45,247 nt of DNA from contig CAILAH010000031.1 of NCBI GenBank assembly GCA_903832205.1, forward strand, positions 1 through 45,247, given 5' to 3'. Positions 7,955-15,497 of this stretch are shown piece after piece. The stretch's first letter is position 1. Each line of letters starts with the position of its first letter. A program made the translations under genes and the position numbers. A model generated the notes under the pieces. That model worked only from the letters and a program-made list of their open reading frames with translations. It had not been told where the DNA came from and made no database searches. The stretch comes from an uncultured Microcaldota archaeon (GTDB lineage: Archaea > Micrarchaeota > Micrarchaeia > CAILAH01).

Positions 7955-9637
7955 ATGGTTTACGTATATTCGCGCATATCACAGCTCAACCGTGGAATAG
8001 GCAGGAAAGTGCCAATCGACCAGATAAAAAATGCAATCATCGATATGGGGATGGACATAAAGGGCCAGAGCGCGGATGCGGACCCGGAATTGAAGATTGA
8101 GCTCACCGCCGAGAAGATTGATCTCGTTTCCGGCGTGGGAATCGCAAGGGCGATAAAATACTATCTCGGGCTCGAAACCAATGTCCCGCAATATTCCGTG
8201 AAAAAGACAGGACTCAAGCTTATTGTAGAAAAGCCTGCGGCCGATGTGAGGCCGAAGATTGCGGCGGCAATCGTGCGCGGCATGAAGATAAACGGTGAAG
8301 TGCTAAAGGAAATAATCGATGTCCAGGAAAAGATCCACGACTCGTTCGGCAGGGACCGCAAGAAGGCGGCGATCGGGATTTACCCGTTATCGAAAATTAA
8401 GTTCCCGCTCAAATACACTGCAGAGCCGCCGGACAAGATTATGTTCAGGCCGCTCGACCATCCAGAGGAGATAAGCGGCAGTGAGATACTCAAAGTGCAC
8501 GAGACCGGAAAGAAGTATGCGCACCTGCTTGAGGGACTGAAGAGGTATCCTGTGCTAAGGGACGCGAATGATGAGGTGCTCAGCATGCCGCCCATTATCA
8601 ATTCCGAAGATGTGGGCAAGGTTGAGGAGGGCGATTCCGACCTGTTCATCGAATGCACTGGCCACAACCTGACGCATCTCGATAACGTAATGAAAGTGCT
8701 TGTCACAACGCTCATTGAGCTTGGCGCCAAGGCGGAGTCCGTTAAGGTCGAATACCCGGGCGGGGAGTCATACGAACTGTCACTGGACAATTACGAGGAC
8801 GAGATAGACTGTGAATTCGTGAACAAATGGATCGGCATTAAATTGAAGCCGCAGGAGATGGTGCCACTCCTGAACAAGATGATGTACGGCGTCAAGTCCG
8901 TGAAGGGGAACAAGATTAAATTGGAGATTCCCTGTTTCAGGAGCGATGTGTGGCACGATGTCGATATTGCGGATGATGTCGCCAGGGCCTACGGGTACAA
9001 TAACATCAAGCCGACGTTCCCGCAGATCGCATCCACCGCAAGCCAGCTCGAGTTCTCGCTTTTCCGCGAGAGGGTTTCCGAATCCATGGTCTCGCTCGGG
9101 TTCCTTGAGCTTTACACCTACATGCTGGCTTCGACCGAAACACAGTACGATAAAATGTGCCTGAAGGCCAAGGAGGATGATTATGTGCGCCTCCCGGACA
9201 GCGCGGATATGGGGACGAATATGGTGCGCACAATGATCCTGCCTGAGAACCTGACGGCACTCAACATTAACAGGAAAAACAAGTATCCGCAGAAGGTATT
9301 CGAAAATGGATTTATTGTAAGCACTAACGGGAAGGATGGCCCGGTGAACGATGCGTGCCTGAGCGTTTCAATCGCGGACGGCAGGGCCAACTATACGAAA
9401 ATAAAAGGCGTGCTTGACGCGCTCATGTCCATGAATGGGATTTCATTTGAAGTCAGGAAGAGCTCGCACCCGTTCCTGATTGAGGGCAGGCAGGCGGATG
9501 TTTATGTTAACGGGAAGAATGCGGGATATATCGGCGAGCTGCACCCGCAGGTGATTGAGAATTTTGGGCTGCTCGTCCCGGTTGCCTGTTTGGAAATAAA
9601 CCTCGACACCATTTGGGCAATGACCAGTGAAAAATAA
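7955..9637 (+). CDS. pheT: Phenylalanyl-tRNA synthetase beta subunit
   Basis: The 560-residue beta subunit of archaeal PheRS includes a B3/B4 editing-type region around residues 90-240 and a B5 domain (KIKLEIPCFRSDVWHDVDIA, about 310-330). A catalytically inactive class II core follows, ending near VYVNGKNAGYIGELHPQV. GGTGA and an ATG 4 nt later give a strong start directly behind pheS. It forms the (alpha-beta)2 enzyme with PheS. The gene converges with the surface protein gene ending at 9649. Confidence 0.96.
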   Translation: MVYVYSRISQLNRGIGRKVPIDQIKNAIIDMGMDIKGQSADADPELKIELTAEKIDLVSGVGIARAIKYYLGLETNVPQYSVKKTGLKLIVEKPAADVRPKIAAAIVRGMKINGEVLKEIIDVQEKIHDSFGRDRKKAAIGIYPLSKIKFPLKYTAEPPDKIMFRPLDHPEEISGSEILKVHETGKKYAHLLEGLKRYPVLRDANDEVLSMPPIINSEDVGKVEEGDSDLFIECTGHNLTHLDNVMKVLVTTLIELGAKAESVKVEYPGGESYELSLDNYEDEIDCEFVNKWIGIKLKPQEMVPLLNKMMYGVKSVKGNKIKLEIPCFRSDVWHDVDIADDVARAYGYNNIKPTFPQIASTASQLEFSLFRERVSESMVSLGFLELYTYMLASTETQYDKMCLKAKEDDYVRLPDSADMGTNMVRTMILPENLTALNINRKNKYPQKVFENGFIVSTNGKDGPVNDACLSVSIADGRANYTKIKGVLDALMSMNGISFEVRKSSHPFLIEGRQADVYVNGKNAGYIGELHPQVIENFGLLVPVACLEINLDTIWAMTSEK

Positions 9638-9648
9638 ATTTCTATTAA

Positions 9649-10434
9649 TTATGATGCCCCTACCTTTGATTTCAGGATTAGGTATGTCGCCAATATGAGT
9701 ATCAGCATTATCATTGCGTAGATGCCTTCCTGGGACGAGATGAACCCATAGAACGAGTCCTTCATATTCAGGAAATACTCCTCAACCTCATCCCTGAGGG
9801 ATTTTTCGTACCTGTACACGAACCTGAAGTCCTGCAGCGTAGTCTTGCCTCTCCAGAAGAACTCCTTATCGGTCTTCTTGAGCACGTCCAGGTTCTGCGC
9901 CAGCGGGTCAACCGACATTGCCTGCACGTCATCAGGCAGTATTATGTAGAGGTAATCGGTCTCCTCCAGGACTATATCGCCCTTTGTGTTCGATGAGAAT
10001 GAGAGCCCGTCCTTTACGATTGAGAGGTCATAAGTCCTTGCCTTGACCTGGGTTGAGTTGAACAGGCCCTTCGTATCATACTCTATCTGCAGGACGGCCT
10101 CATAATTCGGGTTGATAACGCTCAATCTTTTCCTCGGCTGCGGTATGATCCTCAGGTTGCTGATGGGCGCCGCGTTCGGGTTGATGTGGTAGCGTATCTT
10201 GTCTATCCCGGTCCTGGTCTTCCAGCTTGTAATGTCGTTTGTAATGGCGATGTTGCTGTCGTAAATTTGCGCGGAGGCGTCGCTGTCTATCTCTATGGAA
10301 ATCTTCTCAACCACGTGCGCATTGCCGTCATGGTCGGCATAAATCCTGACGTTGGTGTTGCCATAGGAGAACGCCGCACCGACGGTCCCTACGAATAGGC
10401 CCACGAGGCATAGGAATAAAAATAATCTACGCAT
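9649..10434 (-). CDS. Predicted surface protein anchored by a C-terminal membrane helix
   Basis: The protein has 261 residues. A signal peptide (FLFLCLVGLFVGTVGAAFS) is followed by a beta-rich ectodomain with strands such as NVRIYADHDGNAHVVEKISI. Near residues 236-255 is one hydrophobic segment (IYAMIMLILILATYLIL) and a short basic tail. This is the topology of a type I membrane protein with the ectodomain outside. The N-terminal strands resemble the 'hdG.v.v.e.i.i' pattern of DUF2207-like ectodomains, but I cannot confirm the family. It lies back-to-back with the MBL-fold hydrolase gene. Confidence 0.65.
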   Translation of the reverse strand: MRRLFLFLCLVGLFVGTVGAAFSYGNTNVRIYADHDGNAHVVEKISIEIDSDASAQIYDSNIAITNDITSWKTRTGIDKIRYHINPNAAPISNLRIIPQPRKRLSVINPNYEAVLQIEYDTKGLFNSTQVKARTYDLSIVKDGLSFSSNTKGDIVLEETDYLYIILPDDVQAMSVDPLAQNLDVLKKTDKEFFWRGKTTLQDFRFVYRYEKSLRDEVEEYFLNMKDSFYGFISSQEGIYAMIMLILILATYLILKSKVGAS

Positions 10435-10473
10435 AATATAGGTTAGGCAATAACATATTTAAAAGTGGTAATT

Positions 10474-11100
10474 ATGAACCTATTGTTTCTCGGTGAAGCC
10501 GGTGTTGTAGCGTCCTTCCCAAACGGGAAGGTTGCCATTGATCCAGTCGCCACCCAGGTCTCCAAGGACCGGGTGCTGGAGGAGTGCAAGGACCTGAAGC
10601 TCATTCTCATTACGCACGAGCACAAGGAGCATTTTGACAGGGCGCTTGTCGAGGCGCTCTTCGAGAAGTACAAGCCCTATGTGGTCGGCCCCAAGCATGT
10701 CCTTGATAATTTGAGCGTCCACTCCACCTATAAGAGCGATGTGGTGGTGGGCGACACGTTCGAGCTGAACGGGTTTGAAGTCCGCGTGATGCAGGTGTTC
10801 CACCCCCAGGCCAAGTATGCTGTTTCTTACTTCGTCAAATCGGGCGCATCAACGCTCTACCACGCAGGCGACACCTATGAGACCGACCTGCTCTATAAGA
10901 TTAAGGCGGACGTTGGCATACTCCCAATCAAAGGGATGGAGACGATGGATGCGGCACGTGTCGCGCGCATGTCCCAGCGCCTGCAGTTCGGGAAGATATT
11001 CCCGGTATACTGGGGCGACAGCAAGAACCTGGTTGAGTTCATGATGGTCGCAAAGGAGAAGGGCCTCAGGCCGAGGCTTGGCGACTGGGTATCGGTTTAG
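10474..11100 (+). CDS. Metallo-beta-lactamase-fold hydrolase (UlaG/UPF0173-like)
   Basis: This 208-residue MBL-fold protein has the signature HEHKEHFD at residues 48-55, where the usual HxHxDH has Glu in place of Asp. It continues with YHAGDTYETD, in which His and Asp are expected metal ligands, and GMETMDA. Overall it resembles the UlaG/UPF0173 group of predicted metal-dependent hydrolases, which act on small phosphodiester or lactone substrates; the substrate is unknown here. I place the start at ATG 10474 (MNLLFLGEAG), not the GTG at 10465. The DUF4139-like gene follows after 8 nt in the same direction. Confidence 0.82.
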   Translation: MNLLFLGEAGVVASFPNGKVAIDPVATQVSKDRVLEECKDLKLILITHEHKEHFDRALVEALFEKYKPYVVGPKHVLDNLSVHSTYKSDVVVGDTFELNGFEVRVMQVFHPQAKYAVSYFVKSGASTLYHAGDTYETDLLYKIKADVGILPIKGMETMDAARVARMSQRLQFGKIFPVYWGDSKNLVEFMMVAKEKGLRPRLGDWVSV

Positions 11101-11108
11101 GTGATTCT

Positions 11109-12482
11109 ATGAATAAGATATTTTATCTGGCCCTGGTTTCAGTTATGCTCTTTGCTTCGCTTTTGTCCGCGGCTTCCATGGTGAAAGTCACCATGTATCC
11201 CGATTCAAGCTCATATGTGCTCCGCACATACTCCTTCGCCAACGCCGGCCCGTTCACGTTCGAGCCAGAGGCGCAGGGCATCGGGCCGCAGGCCATCTCG
11301 GTCTTCGGCAACGGTGCAGTGCCATATTACATAACGAACTTCCAGGTTAACAAGTCAAAGCAGGAGCTCAAGACGCTCACCGACCTTGTGAATGAGAGCG
11401 TTGGAAAGAAGGTCACCGCAAAGACCTCCGCAGGCAACTATTCCGCAATACTCTCCTGGTATGACAATTCATACGTCGGCCTCGCTGACACAAACGGGCT
11501 TCACATAATACCGTTCGGCAACCTGCTCGACCTGGTTGTCCCGTCATCGAACGCATACAAGACAGTCAACTACACGGATTACGTCCTCTCAGTGTTCGGC
11601 TCCGCATCGGAACCCAACGGCGAGCTCACATTGGGCTACGCAAAGAGCGACCTTGCCTGGAATATCGATTACGATTTAGTGGTTGCGAACGGCGCGGGAA
11701 CGCTTAAGGAGTACTCGACCCTGTCAAACTCGGGCGAAGAGTCCTATGACAACGCGGACCTCACGCTCACGATGCTTAAGCCCAATTTCGTGAGCACCTA
11801 CGGCGGCTACAATTATGACAACTATGCCGTAAAGACCTCGGCAATGTATGAGGGCGCCTCGGGATCATATGCGCCTTCGCCATCGCCCCCGGTGTTCACA
11901 GCGGGCTCAAAGCTCGGCATATGGAGCTACAAGCTCAGCGCGCCCATAACAATCCCCGCGCACAGCACGCAGAAGATGGTGCTGTTCGATGACAAGGCGA
12001 CCTACACAAAGAAATCGCTGTGGGATTTAAACCGCGGCAGCACGGTCTACCGCGTGTACGAGCTCAACAACTCGCGCAAGGAAGTGCTCCCCACTGGTAC
12101 CGTTCATGTCTTTGACAACGGCGCGTTCGTGGGCGAGGACACCATCGACATGCTCGGCAGCAAGGCGTCAAAGGAGCTTATTGTCTCCGCACTGCCGCAG
12201 TTTGAGGTTGAGAAGGCAACGCTTTCCGATGACGTGACAGGCAACGCAATCACCAAGTTCATCCACACCGTGAAGGTGAGGCTCACCGTGAAGAACCACG
12301 GCGACACCAAGGATGAGATTGAGGTGCGCGAGGACCTTTCCGGCTACAGCGACTTCAAGTACCTCTCATACTCCGTCCAGCCGTACAAGGTTGATGGCGG
12401 CAAGGCATACTGGAAACTCCCCGTAAGCGCGGGCGGGCAGCAGGAGATTGAGTACACCTACACGTACTCAAGCACATACTAA
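11109..12482 (+). CDS. Secreted DUF4139-like protein
   Basis: The 457-residue protein starts with a signal peptide (IFYLALVSVMLFASLLSAAS). The rest is beta-rich and follows the DUF4139 pattern: LAWNIDYDLVV, then the STLSNSGEESYDNADLTLT strand pair, and a C-terminal EYTYTYSS strand after a conserved 'r..v.v.N..d...ei.v.e' segment. DUF4139 proteins are secreted beta-sandwich proteins of unknown role. There is no C-terminal membrane helix, so it may be released or bound by partners. GGTGATTCT precedes the ATG. It lies between the MBL hydrolase and a zinc-ribbon gene, probably one transcript. Confidence 0.75.
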   Translation: MNKIFYLALVSVMLFASLLSAASMVKVTMYPDSSSYVLRTYSFANAGPFTFEPEAQGIGPQAISVFGNGAVPYYITNFQVNKSKQELKTLTDLVNESVGKKVTAKTSAGNYSAILSWYDNSYVGLADTNGLHIIPFGNLLDLVVPSSNAYKTVNYTDYVLSVFGSASEPNGELTLGYAKSDLAWNIDYDLVVANGAGTLKEYSTLSNSGEESYDNADLTLTMLKPNFVSTYGGYNYDNYAVKTSAMYEGASGSYAPSPSPPVFTAGSKLGIWSYKLSAPITIPAHSTQKMVLFDDKATYTKKSLWDLNRGSTVYRVYELNNSRKEVLPTGTVHVFDNGAFVGEDTIDMLGSKASKELIVSALPQFEVEKATLSDDVTGNAITKFIHTVKVRLTVKNHGDTKDEIEVREDLSGYSDFKYLSYSVQPYKVDGGKAYWKLPVSAGGQQEIEYTYTYSSTY

Positions 12483-12496
12483 TCGGGTGGAGAAAT

Positions 12497-12937
12497 ATGG
12501 ATGAATCTGAAACGGTATACCTGGAAAAGAAGGTCGTTTGCAAAAGGTGCGGGCATCTGCACGATTTCAACATACGCACGAACCTTTCCATAAGTAATTT
12601 CACATTCAACGCGACGTGCGTTGGGTGCGGCGGCCGCATAATGCTGGACCTGGATTCCATATTCAAGGGCGGCAAGGCGCCGGAGCAGATTGGTTCCATA
12701 CACGACCCCTATCTGAACGTTGATGCGACCGCGTCCACAAGTAGCACCTCTTCCAACCTGCCCCTAGATCTGGATGCGCTTGACAGCACGGACGGCACCG
12801 TTTCCGACTCGTCATCGAGCTCTTCCGATTCAAGCTCCGATTCGGGCTCATCGGGCGGCGGCTCCATATTTGACAGCACGACCGAGCCAATGCCGGACGT
12901 CTCCTCATTCTTCGAGGACGTTGAGGAAGGCCAGTAA
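12497..12937 (+). CDS. Zinc-ribbon protein with Ser/Asp-rich tail
   Basis: The 146-residue protein has an N-terminal zinc ribbon with CxxC knuckles C15/C18 (CKRCGH) and C41/C44 (CVGCGG). The tail, from about residue 80, is low-complexity and rich in Ser and Asp, and ends in an acidic FFEDVEEGQ. The ribbon suggests nucleic-acid or protein binding; the acidic tail may be a flexible linker or interaction arm. It is 14 nt behind the DUF4139-like gene with a GGTGG ribosome site. A T-rich run (12950-12966) follows the stop. I recognise no family beyond the ribbon. Confidence 0.7.
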   Translation: MDESETVYLEKKVVCKRCGHLHDFNIRTNLSISNFTFNATCVGCGGRIMLDLDSIFKGGKAPEQIGSIHDPYLNVDATASTSSTSSNLPLDLDALDSTDGTVSDSSSSSSDSSSDSGSSGGGSIFDSTTEPMPDVSSFFEDVEEGQ

Positions 12938-12969
12938 AAATAAAAAATAATTCTCTTTTTTCTTTTGCC

Positions 12970-13653
12970 TTATTCATGTACGGTCTTAATCATTAGGCTT
13001 GCTTCTTCTTTGCGGCATCTGCCGACTTGTGCAACAAGCTGGTTGAATTCCTCATTTTCACGCAGCTCCTGCAACGCGCCGCACTTTGTTACAAGTGTCG
13101 TTATGCGCGTAAGCGATTTTATTGCACGTTTGCATTCACGGTGGTGTTTAGCAGAATATCTACAGCTCTGATATTGGTCATGTATTACATCAGCTGCTTG
13201 AACAATCGCTAATCTCATCTTCTCCCTTTTTTGCGCTTCATCTCCCAGAATTACAAGTAACTCTCTCATTCTTTTGACTTCCCTTCCAAAGAACCACCTC
13301 TTTTCAATGGCGCCTATCACCGCCTTGTAGGAGAGGTACTCATCCTCATCCCTAAGCTTTCTTGTGGTAAGCATGACCTCGACGAAATCAGCAATCTCCT
13401 TGATTTGCGCCCTTGTAAATCTTCGTATGTTGAATGCTATCCTTTCCGCATTGTCCTTTCCAAGGGCTCTGTTAGCAATTGCCAGTGCGACGGCCTCATG
13501 GGCATTGGCAGGCTCCTTTATCGCCCCGGGCCCCACGCCAAACAGGCCTTCCCTGTTGTAGCTGTCCAAAATAGGGTCAAGTGCCTTTAGCGCCTTCTTG
13601 TCCGGCGCGGCAGCAATTGCCTTGTCGTCCTTCTTTACTTCAATCACCGGCAT
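12970..13653 (-). CDS. Unknown protein sharing an N-terminal domain with the ankyrin protein
   Basis: The protein has 227 residues and no family I recognise. Residues 68-129 align without gaps to residues 55-116 of the ankyrin protein at 15498-18518, with about 20 identities in 62 positions. These include FTRAQIKEIADF against YTRKQIAELAKF and ERxxFGRxVK-type endings (KRWFFGREVKRM against ERYFMGRTVKKL). The rest is helical. A possible metal site, C164-x5-H170-H171-x2-C174, lies in the C-terminal third. It is third in a minus-strand run after two helical proteins and faces the ankyrin gene divergently. Confidence 0.7.
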   Translation of the reverse strand: MPVIEVKKDDKAIAAAPDKKALKALDPILDSYNREGLFGVGPGAIKEPANAHEAVALAIANRALGKDNAERIAFNIRRFTRAQIKEIADFVEVMLTTRKLRDEDEYLSYKAVIGAIEKRWFFGREVKRMRELLVILGDEAQKREKMRLAIVQAADVIHDQYQSCRYSAKHHRECKRAIKSLTRITTLVTKCGALQELRENEEFNQLVAQVGRCRKEEASLMIKTVHE

Positions 13654-13771
13654 CTGTTACGCCTCCTTTCCTCATAACGTCCAATTAGGGCTCGGGGAGG
13701 TATATATGGATTACTGAACCAAATCCGAAAATCAGCTATATTCATCTCTCTTTTTCGTATAATCTGCAAAT

Positions 13772-14383
13772 CTACTCGCTGCGCTCCTTTCCGCCCTTCT
13801 CCGCCTCCTGCTGCGCCTGCCCGTTCATCTTCGGCGCGCTGTCCAACTTCTCGGAAAGCTGGTCGAGCATCATTAAAAATTCGGCAATCTTTGCCGTATT
13901 GTGCAACTCAAGAATCTCCTTTAACGTATTTACCGTGCTTTCACAAATCCCGACTGCGGCATCATAATACGTCCGCAGCAATGCGTTGGATGCAGCCGTC
14001 TGCTCAATTGTGGTATTTATGTGGGTTTCCCACACCTCGCCTTCGGTTTCGTGCATCCCCATCTTGATGAACACATCGCTGATTGCCCTCTCATCGATTG
14101 TGCCGTTACCGAACACATTCATGTACTTCTCCGCACCCCAGGACTCGCTCTTGGATACCCTCCGGATTAGCTTGAGCATCTCGAGCATCTTGTCATTGCG
14201 GTCAATCTGCAGCTTCACGCCGCCGATGAATTCCATCACGTCCTTTAGACTCCGTGCCAGCCGCGTCCCGCCCTCCCACAGCTTCCGCTCGTCATATTTC
14301 CTTTTGAGCCTTTGAAAATCGGCGCGGCAGGACTTCAGGTCCTTCTTCAGCTGCGCAATTTTGGCGGTCGCCTCGCTTGCCAT
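13772..14383 (-). CDS. Helical coiled-coil protein, unknown
   Basis: The 203-residue protein begins with a charged coiled coil (about residues 5-35, KIAQLKKDLKSCRADFQRL). Amphipathic helices follow to about residue 175, then a Gln/Glu/Lys-rich tail. No catalytic motif or membrane segment is visible. It starts 18 nt behind the 322-residue protein gene, so the two are probably co-transcribed and may form a complex. The 227-residue protein gene lies 118 nt further on. Confidence 0.65.
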   Translation of the reverse strand: MASEATAKIAQLKKDLKSCRADFQRLKRKYDERKLWEGGTRLARSLKDVMEFIGGVKLQIDRNDKMLEMLKLIRRVSKSESWGAEKYMNVFGNGTIDERAISDVFIKMGMHETEGEVWETHINTTIEQTAASNALLRTYYDAAVGICESTVNTLKEILELHNTAKIAEFLMMLDQLSEKLDSAPKMNGQAQQEAEKGGKERSE

Positions 14384-14401
14384 CGTAACATGCCTTCTTG
14401 C

Positions 14402-15370
14402 CTATGGCTTCTTCTCGCCCGCAGGCAATGCGGCCTTGCCGCCATCGGTAAGGCTGAACCTCTTCTCGTGGTCCTCCTCCATTTTCTTTACGATCAGGTT
14501 GTCTGCGCCCAATTCGCTGGCGAGCATGCTGCATACGCTGTTGTTGAATTGCTTTATCTCCTCAATCCTTCCGTGTAGCGTGTGCTCCCTCTGCATCTCA
14601 GCAAACCTAAGCATTGCGCTGCTAACCTTCACTGCATCTTCGAGCGTCTCCTTGACCACTGCGTCCGCATCCTTTGTGGCAATCATGGATGTGCCGAGCA
14701 CCTGCGCTGCCTCCTGTGCCATCCTCAAAGTCGGCGCAAGCACGTCAAACCTCAAATGCTCCCTCTGCACAATCCCCAGCTGTGATGCGGATGCTGCTGT
14801 AAGCGCCATGATTACGTTGTTTGCGGTCCTCAGCTCCTGCGCCGTGTTCCCAAGGTGCGCCATCCACGCGCTCCTCTCCTTTTCCTCCTGCCCCATGCTC
14901 TGCAAAACCTGAGTTACGAAATTGAATATTGGTATTGGGCCGTCCTTGGTGTTGATTGAGCCCTCGCTGGTGCCGAGCTGCTTTGCAAACGTCCTCTGGA
15001 ATTCCTCAACCGTCCATCCTTCTTTTTCCGCGGTGCTGACGAGCTCGAGCAGCGCGTCAACGGTCTCGTTGTTCTTCTGGGCAACGGTTGCGAAACCCTT
15101 CATCGCCTCCTGCAGCCCTTCAGATGATTTCTTCAGGTCGGCAAGCGTCTGCTCAGGCTGCATCTTGAGTATCCTTCTCATGAAGCTCTGCATCCCGAGT
15201 GCCTTGGGGACCATCCTCACAATCCCCATGCGCTTTCCCTGCCTTGAAATTGCCTTCGAGGCGGCATCCTTTGCCTGCTTGAAGGCCCTTATCCTATTTT
15301 GATAATCAGCTTCAACAACTGTCCCGTTTTGCGTAGGTATCATGATTTCGGTTTTCTTTCCGTTTGCCAT
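14402..15370 (-). CDS. Helical protein, unknown, first gene of accessory run
   Basis: This is a 322-residue, almost wholly helical protein. A basic N-terminal segment (residues 24-70, rich in Lys/Arg with GKRMGIVRMVPKALGM) could bind nucleic acid or membrane surface. Ala/Gln-rich helices follow, and it ends in a charged Pro/Lys tail. I do not recognise a family. It is divergent from the ankyrin gene, with 127 nt between the start codons that contain A/T-rich promoter sequence for both directions (for example CTTATAAAAACC near 15401-15412). Confidence 0.65.
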   Translation of the reverse strand: MANGKKTEIMIPTQNGTVVEADYQNRIRAFKQAKDAASKAISRQGKRMGIVRMVPKALGMQSFMRRILKMQPEQTLADLKKSSEGLQEAMKGFATVAQKNNETVDALLELVSTAEKEGWTVEEFQRTFAKQLGTSEGSINTKDGPIPIFNFVTQVLQSMGQEEKERSAWMAHLGNTAQELRTANNVIMALTAASASQLGIVQREHLRFDVLAPTLRMAQEAAQVLGTSMIATKDADAVVKETLEDAVKVSSAMLRFAEMQREHTLHGRIEEIKQFNNSVCSMLASELGADNLIVKKMEEDHEKRFSLTDGGKAALPAGEKKP

Positions 15371-15463
15371 AATTGCTCACCGGGTAAATCACGGGAAACC
15401 ACCTTATAAAAACCTTTTGATTTTATTTTTCGGCTCCATTATCAGATTTTCCGCCTTACAGAA

Positions 15464-15474
15464 ACGTTTTTATA
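15464..15474 (+). promoter_or_regulatory. TATA box of the ankyrin gene
   Basis: TTTTTATAATC lies about 25-30 nt before the ATG at 15498, the usual archaeal spacing for a leaderless or nearly leaderless transcript. It supports choosing MAVQDRK as the start and not the upstream in-frame codon at 15342. Confidence 0.55.
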
Positions 15475-15497
15475 ATCATTCGAAAGCCAATGATAAT

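Noticed and set aside
14402-15370. Similarity of the 322-residue protein to TelA-type toxic-anion resistance proteins
   Set aside because: Only general helical character and Ala/Gln content agree; I could not find the family's specific conserved segments.
15342-15497. 52-codon N-terminal extension of the ankyrin protein
   Set aside because: It runs through the TATA box at 15464-15474, and homology to the 227-residue protein begins after ATG 15498.
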